Below, piece by piece: positions 25,642 to 32,047 of a stretch of DNA of 32,047 nucleotides (the first letter of the stretch is position 1; the number at the start of each line of letters is the position of its first letter). Source of the DNA: a virus. The DNA lies in IMG/VR virus record IMGVR_UViG_3300007770_000057, positions 1-32,047 of that record, one strand, 5' to 3'. The position numbers were made by a program, and so were the translations under genes. The notes under the pieces are model-generated. The model had not been told where the DNA came from, searched no databases, and saw only the letters and a list, made by a program, of their open reading frames with translations.

Positions 25642-27162
25642 ATGCCAATTGAGTTATTCGGTTTTAGTATCGGAAGAAAGAATCAAAAGTCTGAAGAAGA
25701 CAAAAGGAACGAATTAAAATCCTTTGTTAAGCCTGAACAAGAAGATGGTTCTACAATCATTGATTCTGGTGCGGGACATTTTGGTACATATATCGATTTT
25801 AATAATGAAGTAAAATCGGAAATCGAATTTATTAACAGGTATAGGGAAATGGCATTACATCCAGAAGTGGAAGGTGCTGTCGAAGACATCGTTAACGAAT
25901 CAATTGTTTATGACCGTGAAAAGAAAAGCGTTGAGTTATCATTGGAACAAGTGGATTTGTCAGATAACATTAAAGACAAAATCCATGAAGAATATGACTA
26001 TCTTTATAATCTTTTAAATTTTCCTAATAAAGGTTTCGAAATATTTAGGAGATGGTTTATTGATGGTAAAATTTACTACCATATGGTTGTCGATTCAAAG
26101 AGCCCTAAAAAGGGTATTTTAGATATTAGATATGTAGACCCTACTCTTATTAAAAAGGTTATTGAATTAGAAAAGGGTCTGGACAACCAACAGGGTAAGA
26201 ATGCCTCTGAGCAAGTAGAAATTGTCAAAAAGGCAGAAGAATACTTCATTTATAAAGAGAAACCAGAACAATCTACTGGTATCAAAATCGCTCCAGAAGC
26301 GGTATGTTATACAACTTCAGGTTTATATGATGCAAGCAATAGAAAAGTTATTAGTTACCTTCATAAGGCAATTAAACCTTTAAACCAACTTCGTATGATT
26401 GAGGATGCTGTAGTTATTTATCGGATATCACGTGCTCCTGAAAGAAGAATTTTCTATATTGATGTTGGTAAACTCCCTAAGACAAAAGCAGAACAATATG
26501 TTCGCTCAATAATGAATAAATATAGAAATAAACTGGTATATGATGCCAGTACAGGCGCTATTCGTGATGATAAAAAACATATGAATATGCTTGAAGATTT
26601 CTGGTTGCCTAGACAGGAAGGTGGTAGAGGAACTGAGATTTCAACCTTAGATGGTGGACAAAATCTGGGTGAAATGGATGATGTTATATACTTCCAAAAG
26701 AAACTATATCAAGCATTAAATGTTCCTAGAACACGATTAGAGTTGGGTGAACAGTTTAATATGGGACGAGCATCAGAAATCACTCGTGACGAAGTTAAAT
26801 TTATGAAATATATTGATAGACTCCGTAACAAGTTCTGTGAAATATTTAAAACAATGCTCAAAACTCAATGCTTACTAAAAGGTATTATGACTGACCAAGA
26901 CTGGGAAAAAATATTTGTTGACATTTCCTTTGATTTCATTCGTGATAATCATTTTTCAGAATTGAAAGACTATGAAATTATTACTGAAAGAATGAATATT
27001 CTTCGTGATGTTAATGACTACATTGGTAAATATTATTCTGTAGAATGGGTAAGAAAGAACATCTTGCAACAATCTGAAGAAGAAATGAAAGACCTAGATA
27101 AAGAGATAGCAAAGGAAAGGGAAGACGGTATAATTACTGACGACAGTAATGAAGGATATTAA
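25642..27162 (+). CDS. gp20: Portal vertex protein gp20
   Basis: A 506-residue portal protein (T4 gp20 is 524 aa). Its dodecamer initiates prohead assembly on the membrane, forms the DNA channel and docks gp17 and later the neck. Conserved segments include FINRYREMALHPEVEGAVED (63-82) with IVNESIVYD, FRRWFIDGKIYYH, ISRAPERRIFYIDVGKLPK near 263-281, the block EDFWLPRQEGGRGTEISTL, NVPRTRLELGEQFNMGRASE near 364-383 and the C-terminal helical TERMNILRDVNDYIGKYYS. AAAGGAAG at 25627-25634, eight bases upstream, sets the start. The next gene follows after four bases. Confidence 0.97.
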   Translation: MPIELFGFSIGRKNQKSEEDKRNELKSFVKPEQEDGSTIIDSGAGHFGTYIDFNNEVKSEIEFINRYREMALHPEVEGAVEDIVNESIVYDREKKSVELSLEQVDLSDNIKDKIHEEYDYLYNLLNFPNKGFEIFRRWFIDGKIYYHMVVDSKSPKKGILDIRYVDPTLIKKVIELEKGLDNQQGKNASEQVEIVKKAEEYFIYKEKPEQSTGIKIAPEAVCYTTSGLYDASNRKVISYLHKAIKPLNQLRMIEDAVVIYRISRAPERRIFYIDVGKLPKTKAEQYVRSIMNKYRNKLVYDASTGAIRDDKKHMNMLEDFWLPRQEGGRGTEISTLDGGQNLGEMDDVIYFQKKLYQALNVPRTRLELGEQFNMGRASEITRDEVKFMKYIDRLRNKFCEIFKTMLKTQCLLKGIMTDQDWEKIFVDISFDFIRDNHFSELKDYEIITERMNILRDVNDYIGKYYSVEWVRKNILQQSEEEMKDLDKEIAKEREDGIITDDSNEGY

Positions 27163-27166
27163 CTAA

Positions 27167-28591
27167 ATGTTTAACAGCAAAGACATTATAGAAGCATTAT
27201 CAAATAAAGAGTTTTCTATAGCAGAAAACATCGCTAAAAAAAGTCTTGCTGAGGTATCTTTGTCGTACATTGGACATATTAAAAATACCACAGCAAAAAC
27301 TTCTGTAACAGAAGCAGAAGAACCACCAGATAAAGAAGATGTACAAGGTACTGAAGAAGACCCAATTCTTGACCCTGCACTTGACCGTGAGTATTTTTTG
27401 AAATCTTTTGAAGAAGATGGTGTACTAATCACAATAAAAACTATAGGTGTTGGTAAAAATAAACCAGTATCCGTTTATTTTGATGATGTTAGATGGGAGA
27501 TGTTCCCCGGCCCAATTAATGCTGAAAAGCATGCAAAAGAATTTATCAAAAGCAAGCAATATGACCTATGGAGAGGACGAAAAGGACTAAAAGACATTGA
27601 ATCCTCGGAAGAAGAAAATAAAGTTGAGGTAAAAGAATCCGTAAATTTTCTCGAAGCGATTGACATGACTGTTGGTGGTAAAACTTTTACCGTGTCAATC
27701 GCTAATACACCAGAATCACTACAGAAAGGTTTGATGCACGAAAAATCGATGGATAGTAATAAAGGTGTCCTTCTGGTTTTTGATGAATCAGCACAACATG
27801 GTATTTGGATGAAGAATACTCATATTCCTTTAGATGTTATATGGGTTACCGAGTCAGGAACAGTCGTTGAAGTTCAAAGATTAGAGCCCTACGATGAAGA
27901 AATCAAATATCCTCATACACCTGCAAGATACGTACTTGAGTTGAATGCAGGTGAGTTTACTGGTAAAATAGGTGACCAGATAAAACTTGAAGACCAAATG
28001 GTAAATGAGATTACCATTCAGGGTCGGAGAAACATTGCAAGGGCCTCAAGAAAAACTGCAAAACGCCGTGCTGTTAGTGCAAAAAGAAAAAAGAGGCGAC
28101 GGAAAACCAAAGAAGAATTAATGACCAAGGCTAGAAAAATGGCTAGGGATAAAATTAAGAAGAAATTTCTTAAAGGTAGAAATGAAAATGAATTAAGTTT
28201 TGCTGCCAGAGAAACCCTTGAAAAGAAAGTTAATACAATGAAGGGTAAAATTGAAAAAATTGCTAATAAAATGTTTGTTGTTGCTAAAAAACAAGAAGCA
28301 GAAAGACTTAAAGCAATGCAAGGTAGCAAAAAAGATGAATCCGTTTTGAATACCCTTACTAAAATGGTTGAATCCCAAAAACCATCTACTATTATTTTCG
28401 ATGATGGCGATTCGTTAAAAATAAAACCAGAGATAGCAGGGGTGGTTTTAGCAATTCACGAGGCACTAAATAAAAGAAATAGGATTAAACTTGAAAAGAT
28501 GATAAATAAAAATAGTTCTGGGTTCAAGGAAGTCATTGAGTTTTCTTATCAGAATTCGATTAGTAATAAAAAAATAGGACAAAAACTATGA
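27167..28591 (+). CDS. Composite prohead-core protein with internal DUF192 domain
   Basis: A 474-residue multi-domain protein between the portal and the protease, where T4 has the small core proteins gp67 and gp68. Residues 1-45 are a helical N-terminus (SKDIIEALSNKEFSIAENIA) resembling that of the next gene product. An acidic linker follows (48-72). Residues 75-140 form a small domain with VYFDDVRWEMFPGPINAEKH. Residues 167-278 are a complete DUF192 (COG1430) domain with LQKGLMHEKSMD (185-196), LLVFDESAQHGIWMKNTHIP (202-221) and LDVIWV. Residues 286-385 are extremely basic and probably coiled (RRNIARASRKTAKRRAVSAK, then ELSFAARETLEKKV), similar to basic core proteins encoded after gp20 in marine T4-like phages. 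A scaffold or core role is inferred from order and charge; the DUF192 role is unknown. The stop overlaps the next start (ATGA). Confidence 0.7.
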   Translation: MFNSKDIIEALSNKEFSIAENIAKKSLAEVSLSYIGHIKNTTAKTSVTEAEEPPDKEDVQGTEEDPILDPALDREYFLKSFEEDGVLITIKTIGVGKNKPVSVYFDDVRWEMFPGPINAEKHAKEFIKSKQYDLWRGRKGLKDIESSEEENKVEVKESVNFLEAIDMTVGGKTFTVSIANTPESLQKGLMHEKSMDSNKGVLLVFDESAQHGIWMKNTHIPLDVIWVTESGTVVEVQRLEPYDEEIKYPHTPARYVLELNAGEFTGKIGDQIKLEDQMVNEITIQGRRNIARASRKTAKRRAVSAKRKKRRRKTKEELMTKARKMARDKIKKKFLKGRNENELSFAARETLEKKVNTMKGKIEKIANKMFVVAKKQEAERLKAMQGSKKDESVLNTLTKMVESQKPSTIIFDDGDSLKIKPEIAGVVLAIHEALNKRNRIKLEKMINKNSSGFKEVIEFSYQNSISNKKIGQKL

Positions 28592-28944
28592 GTGCTAAAT
28601 TAATTATAGAAAATCTGCTTAATGATGACGCATATGGCGCCAAAAATAATATAGAAAATATACTATATACGAAAACTGGGGAGTCTATTAGTAGATTTAC
28701 ACCTAATTCAGTATCAAATAGTTTTAATACAGAAAATGCTGTACCTGTCTTGGGTGAAGCAGAACAAAGCCCTGAACAAAAAGCGTACCGAGCGTTATTT
28801 GACCGAATTTTAGCAAAATATGGTGTTGACAGTCCTAATGACTTAGAAGACAGTAAGAAAGATGATTTCTTTAACGAAGTAGAAAAAGCATGGAAAAAAG
28901 ACCCCGCCAACGACAACGAAGGTGAGGGAGAGGAAGACGATTAA
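28588..28944 (+). CDS. Small acidic putative prohead-core protein
   Basis: A 118-residue acidic protein with no named family that I can assign. Residues 1-35 (SAKLIIENLLNDDAYGAKNN, then IENILYTKTGESI) mirror the helical N-terminus of the preceding gene product. Residues 66-103 contain AYRALFDRILAKYGVDSPND followed by LEDSKKDDFFNEVEKAWK, a helical motif I have seen in small phage and host-derived proteins without an established function. The C-terminus is a run of acidic residues (DNEGEGEEDD). Length, acidity and position between gp20 and gp21 are similar to T4 gp67, an acidic prohead core protein, but sequence identity is not visible. The four-base ATGA overlap with the upstream gene indicates coupled translation. 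Confidence 0.55.
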   Translation: MSAKLIIENLLNDDAYGAKNNIENILYTKTGESISRFTPNSVSNSFNTENAVPVLGEAEQSPEQKAYRALFDRILAKYGVDSPNDLEDSKKDDFFNEVEKAWKKDPANDNEGEGEEDD

Positions 28945-28947
28945 CCA

Positions 28948-29592
28948 ATGAACATTCAAAATAGACATTTTTTAAGTAAAATAAACGGTATTGGTTACAA
29001 TAATAACAACATTGCTGAAGATGGCGGTGATGGAGATGATGGTCATAATCAACTTATTGAATCAATGATGGTTATGTTAAATGAAAAACAATCAAACCAA
29101 CCTCTTCGTACATATCCAATACTTAATCCTGATGGTTTAAGTCAACGTGAAATTCAGAAAAGATATCATGATGACCCAGCCGGCAAGGAGGCCTGGGAGA
29201 GGAGACGCCAACGATTAAATAAAGAACTGGAAGATTTGGGGATTGACCCAATTGCTAACCCAATTGGAGAAAATAACCAATTGGGTATGACTAAACAAGC
29301 AGGTTCGATGTTTCCAAGTGGTCAAATGTCAAAGGTTCTTGCTGAGCAATTACCATTATCACCACAAATGGCCGGACCAAGTGGAAGACCTGGCACTCAC
29401 GCATCCAAAAGTATACGACCTATGGGAACAGGTGTCGGTAATGACCCACCACCTAGTTCAGACCAACAAAGATTAGATGAATTGTTAGCGGGATGGGCGG
29501 ACAACCCTAATGCCATGGCAGACCTACTTGCTCTTCTAGGTCAGTGGGGGGCCAATAGCCCTGCACCAAACTTGTCTAATTTACCAATATAA
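28948..29592 (+). CDS. Unidentified protein of the prohead-core region
   Basis: A 214-residue protein that I do not recognise. It starts MNIQNRHFLSKINGIGYNNN, then has an acidic Gly-rich patch (EDGGDGDDG). A helical charged segment follows (LSQREIQKRYHDDPAGKEAW, ERRRQRLNKELEDLG, about 63-98). The rest is Pro/Gly/Ser/Met-rich and probably disordered, with one short helix DELLAGWADNPNAMADLLAL near 177-196. Low complexity and charge suggest a core or scaffold component that would be degraded by gp21, or a small accessory protein. A purine-rich GAGGGAGAGGAAG just upstream is a good ribosome binding site. The segment 29178-29215 is much richer in GC than its surroundings. Confidence 0.5.
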   Translation: MNIQNRHFLSKINGIGYNNNNIAEDGGDGDDGHNQLIESMMVMLNEKQSNQPLRTYPILNPDGLSQREIQKRYHDDPAGKEAWERRRQRLNKELEDLGIDPIANPIGENNQLGMTKQAGSMFPSGQMSKVLAEQLPLSPQMAGPSGRPGTHASKSIRPMGTGVGNDPPPSSDQQRLDELLAGWADNPNAMADLLALLGQWGANSPAPNLSNLPI

Positions 29593-29607
29593 CACTAAAG
29601 GGCAACA

Positions 29608-30261
29608 ATGTTTTTAATAACAGAAACAAATTTAGACAACGTTAAACTTCTTAAAGAAGCCCGTGAAGATGGTACTCCAGATTACTTCATTGAGGGTATT
29701 TTCATGCAGTCTGAAAAGAAGAACAAGAACGGACGTAATTACCCTAAAAACATCCTAATGAAGGAAGTAAAGCGTTACAACAAAGAGTACGTGAATAACA
29801 AACGTGCTTTAGGTGAACTCGGTCATCCAGAGGGACCAACCGTCAATTTAGACCGTGTATCTCACATGATTACTGAACTTTATGAAGATGGTAATGACGT
29901 TTATGGTCGTGCTAAAATTATGGATACCCCTATGGGTAAAATCGTAAAGAATCTCATCGATGAAGGTGCAAATATTGGTGTATCTTCAAGAGGTATGGGT
30001 TCATTAAAGAAAAACAATAAGGGTATTAACGAAGTCCAAGATGACTTTATGCTGTCTGCAGTTGACATCGTTTCAGACCCTTCTGCACCAGATGCCTATG
30101 TAAATGGTATCATGGAAGGTAAGGAATGGGTTTGGGATAATGGAATTCTAAAAGCCCAAGATGTCGAACGTCATAAAAAACTAGTTGAAGACGCTACTTC
30201 TAAGAAAGATAGAGAAGATAGAATCTTATATGCGTTCGTTGATTTTTTGTCAAAGGTGTGA
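29608..30261 (+). CDS. gp21: Prohead core protease gp21
   Basis: A 217-residue serine protease, matching T4 gp21 (212 aa). It is packed in the prohead core, activates itself, and then cleaves gp23, gp22 and other core proteins, emptying the head for DNA. The fold is shared with herpesvirus assemblin and HK97-type proteases. Visible motifs are YFIEGIFMQSEKKNKNGRNYP (26-46), the catalytic histidine in RALGELGHP (His73), the nucleophile in GVSSRGMG (Ser126 or Ser127) and the downstream acid region SAVDIVSDPSAPDA (Asp153). All catalytic elements are present. AAAGGG nine to ten bases upstream supports the start. An 83-base gap follows before gp22. Confidence 0.95.
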   Translation: MFLITETNLDNVKLLKEAREDGTPDYFIEGIFMQSEKKNKNGRNYPKNILMKEVKRYNKEYVNNKRALGELGHPEGPTVNLDRVSHMITELYEDGNDVYGRAKIMDTPMGKIVKNLIDEGANIGVSSRGMGSLKKNNKGINEVQDDFMLSAVDIVSDPSAPDAYVNGIMEGKEWVWDNGILKAQDVERHKKLVEDATSKKDREDRILYAFVDFLSKV

Positions 30262-30265
30262 TTTT

Positions 30266-30283
30266 TATACATACTAGTGTATA
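30266..30283 (+). promoter_or_regulatory. Inverted repeat in gp21-gp22 gap
   Basis: TATACA and TGTATA arms flank TACTAG, directly after a T-rich run behind the gp21 stop. It could be an operator-like palindrome, a weak RNA hairpin or part of a promoter. No TATAAATA octamer is present in this gap. Confidence 0.3.
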
Positions 30284-30328
30284 TAGAATGTGTATCAATA
30301 ACACGAAGATGCCTGTAAAATAGGATTA

Positions 30329-30339
30329 AGAGGAGATAT
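30329..30339 (+). promoter_or_regulatory. Shine-Dalgarno of gp22
   Basis: AGAGGAGATAT before the ATG at 30345. The identical 11-mer precedes gp23. Confidence 0.8.
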
Positions 30340-30344
30340 CAATA

Positions 30345-31481
30345 ATGTCCAATCGTAAAAAAGACCCAGTTACCCTTGCAAGAGAAATTCTTGAAGGTAA
30401 GGGTAAAAAAGTTGAAATAGATGAGGGTCTTAAGAAGGCGCTCAAAGCCGCTTTAGAAAATAAACAAGAAGAGTTTGATTACGAAGGTAAAATTTATAAC
30501 GTATCAGACTTCGATGTTGATGAAGCACATGAAGTAATTTATGATGCCGAAAAAGATTCAGGTGGAGAAACAGTTCCTGCTCCTGAAACTAAGAAGGCAC
30601 AACAAGCACCCAATGCTAAGAAAAATGTACCAAAACCATCTGATGCGGACGACGAAGATGTAGACGATGCTAAGAAAGTTAAAGGTCAACCTCAAAAAGA
30701 AGGCGTTAAACTTGATATCTATTCAGCAATAGGTAATATTGAAGAATCAGATGATATGGTTGCTTTATTTAGCGGTGAAGATGGTTTGTCAGAAAGTTTT
30801 AAAAATAAAGCAAGAACAATCTTTGAAGTTGCTGTAAAAGCAAAAGTTAAAGATATTGCTGAAGAACTTGAAAACCAAGCAAACTCAAGAATTTCTGAAA
30901 TCACAGAAGAAGATAAATCAGATTTAACTGATTCACTCGATGACTACCTATCATACGTAGTAGAAGAATGGGTTAAAGAAAATCAAGTAGCACTTGACCG
31001 TGGTATTAAATCAGATATTGCTGAAAGTTTCATGATGGGTCTTAAGAACCTATTTGAAGCACATTACATCGATATGCCAGATGAGAAATTCGATGTAGTT
31101 AAGAATCTAGAAGAAAAAGTCGTCACACTTGAAAGCAAGGTGAACGAAGAAATTCAAAGAAATGTTGAACTTAAGAAAGAACTTAGCAACGCTTCAGTTT
31201 CAGAAACATTTACTGAAGTTGCCGAGGGACTTGTTGATACTCAAGCAGAAAAACTGCAAAAACTTGCAGAAGGTCTTGAATATGACACAGTTGAACAATT
31301 TAGAGATAAACTAGAACTTCTTAAAGAGTCATATTTTGGAAGAAATACCTCTTCAAGCGTTAATGTTTTAAACGAGGTAGACACCCGACTAGAAGGTGAA
31401 AAAGAACCCAAATTTGTTACACCAGATATGAAACGGTATTCACAATACATGAAAAGAGAAGCACAACATAACACGTTTTAA
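30345..31481 (+). CDS. gp22: Major prohead scaffold protein gp22
   Basis: A 378-residue scaffold protein, longer than T4 gp22 (269 aa). It forms the prohead core around which gp23 assembles and is later cut to small peptides by gp21. It is highly charged and helical. Residues 75-120 form a Pro/Ala/Asp linker (PAPETKKAQQAP, DADDEDVDDAKK). Residues 125-345 are predicted helix with heptad-like spacing (VVKNLEEKVVTLESKVNEEI). Many (I/L)-x-E sites, the T4 gp21 cleavage consensus, are present (IFE, IAE, ISE, LFE, LAE, LNE). The C-terminus TPDMKRYSQYMKR (359-371) resembles the conserved end of gp22 in marine T4-like phages. The position between gp21 and gp23 is invariant. Confidence 0.92.
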   Translation: MSNRKKDPVTLAREILEGKGKKVEIDEGLKKALKAALENKQEEFDYEGKIYNVSDFDVDEAHEVIYDAEKDSGGETVPAPETKKAQQAPNAKKNVPKPSDADDEDVDDAKKVKGQPQKEGVKLDIYSAIGNIEESDDMVALFSGEDGLSESFKNKARTIFEVAVKAKVKDIAEELENQANSRISEITEEDKSDLTDSLDDYLSYVVEEWVKENQVALDRGIKSDIAESFMMGLKNLFEAHYIDMPDEKFDVVKNLEEKVVTLESKVNEEIQRNVELKKELSNASVSETFTEVAEGLVDTQAEKLQKLAEGLEYDTVEQFRDKLELLKESYFGRNTSSSVNVLNEVDTRLEGEKEPKFVTPDMKRYSQYMKREAQHNTF

Positions 31482-31549
31482 TTGTTAATGGCTTTTCAGA
31501 AATTTTTTTGTTATACATAAATTAGTAGATTAAAAAACTTAATATCAAA

Positions 31550-31560
31550 AGAGGAGATAT
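31550..31560 (+). promoter_or_regulatory. Shine-Dalgarno of gp23
   Basis: AGAGGAGATAT before the ATG at 31566, identical to the gp22 leader element. An imperfect late-promoter match (CATAAATT, 31516-31523) lies upstream in the 84-base gap. Confidence 0.8.
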
Positions 31561-31565
31561 TTTAA

Positions 31566-32047
31566 ATGATACTTAATGAATTCGCACCCGACCCTACTGC
31601 TATTGCTGAGCAGTTAAAGGAAAAATGGTCACCGATTTTGGACCACAATGATGTTGAGCCAATCAAAGACCATTATCGGAGAAATGTAACAGCAATATTG
31701 CTTGAAAACCAAGAACAAGCAATGATGTCAGATAACATGCTCTTTGAGCAGCCTGCTAATAAAATCGCAGCCGCACCTACTACTGGTGGTGTTGCAACTT
31801 GGGACCCTGTATTAATTTCACTAGTACGTCGTTCAATGCCTAACTTAATGGCATACGATATTTGCGGTGTTCAACCAATGACTGGACCAACTGGTCTGAT
31901 TTTTGCTATGAAAGCAAAATACACAAGTCAAGGTGGTACAGAAGCATGGCCAATAAACATTGATACCGACTTCAGTGGTGCAACTGCAGCCTACGGTGCT
32001 GACGGTACAGACCCATTGGGTGCAGGTACAACTCAGGGCCTTGGTGC
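31566..32047 (+). CDS. gp23: Major capsid protein gp23, 3'-truncated by window end
   Basis: The first 160 codons of the major capsid protein; the frame runs open through the window end. The N-terminus (MILNEFAPDPTAIAEQLKEK) is the propeptide region that gp21 removes in T4. L59-F60-E61 matches the (I/L)-x-E cleavage consensus and lies close to the T4 cut after Glu65. After it comes the family block ATWDPVLISLVRRSMPNLMA, then YDICGVQPMTGPTGLIFAMK, which is nearly invariant in gp23 and covers the region used for T4-type capsid PCR typing. This protein forms the hexamers of the HK97-fold shell. It has a strong Shine-Dalgarno at 31550 and should be the most abundant product. Confidence 0.97.
   Translation, partial: MILNEFAPDPTAIAEQLKEKWSPILDHNDVEPIKDHYRRNVTAILLENQEQAMMSDNMLFEQPANKIAAAPTTGGVATWDPVLISLVRRSMPNLMAYDICGVQPMTGPTGLIFAMKAKYTSQGGTEAWPINIDTDFSGATAAYGADGTDPLGAGTTQGLG

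Overview
The window is one uninterrupted virion-structure block from a T4-like contractile-tailed phage. Every gene lies on the + strand, intergenic gaps never exceed about 90 bases, and no stretch over 300 bases lacks a gene. The DNA is visibly AT-rich. The protein types (gp8 with a long C-terminal extension, a giant DUF4815 protein, a basic DUF192-bearing scaffold protein) resemble those of marine T4-like phages such as cyanophages and pelagiphages more than coliphage T4. The sequence does not show the host. No tRNA, CRISPR array, IS element, intron or integrase was seen.

Layout: (1) 1-2636, adsorption: the 3' part of a trimeric tail fibre (YadA-like IG repeats, then GGISA repeats) and a right-handed beta-helix protein. 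(2) 2647-4463: PAAR spike-tip protein, an unidentified protein and a membrane-anchored GAF-like protein. (3) 4465-10743, baseplate wedge: gp25, gp6, a gp7-position protein and gp8. (4) 10763-18397: a 1691-aa DUF4815 protein, a fibre-like protein and an unidentified Gly-rich protein, sitting where T4 keeps genes 9-12 and wac. (5) 18407-23023, neck and packaging: gp13, gp14, gp15, gp16, gp17. (6) 23112-27162: gp18 sheath, gp19 tube, gp20 portal. (7) 27167-31481, prohead core: a composite DUF192/basic core protein, two small unidentified proteins, gp21 protease, gp22 scaffold. (8) 31566-end: 5' part of gp23, the major capsid protein.

How they work together: gp20 nucleates the prohead, gp22 and small core proteins scaffold gp23, and gp21 clears the core. 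gp16/gp17 package DNA through the portal, gp13/gp14 close the head, gp15 caps the tail, and gp18/gp19 form the contractile tail on a baseplate built from gp25/gp6/gp7-like/gp8. The PAAR tip, fibres and beta-helix protein handle puncture and host contact.

Regulation: perfect T4 late-promoter octamers (TATAAATA) lie in the gaps before 3813, 15876, 23112 and 25012, a variant lies before 25642, and another copy lies inside the end of gp8. Strong AGGAG-type ribosome binding sites precede gp18, gp19, gp22, gp23 and the PAAR gene. Many baseplate and neck genes instead start in an AT-rich context with no clear Shine-Dalgarno.

Main points for a second look: the GAF-like membrane protein; the DUF192 fusion in the prohead core; a beta module recurring in the gp7-like, gp8 (twice) and gp14 proteins; predicted very short late leaders beginning at the Shine-Dalgarno; and a cysteine ladder in the beta-helix protein. 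I see no complete new defence or metabolic system here.
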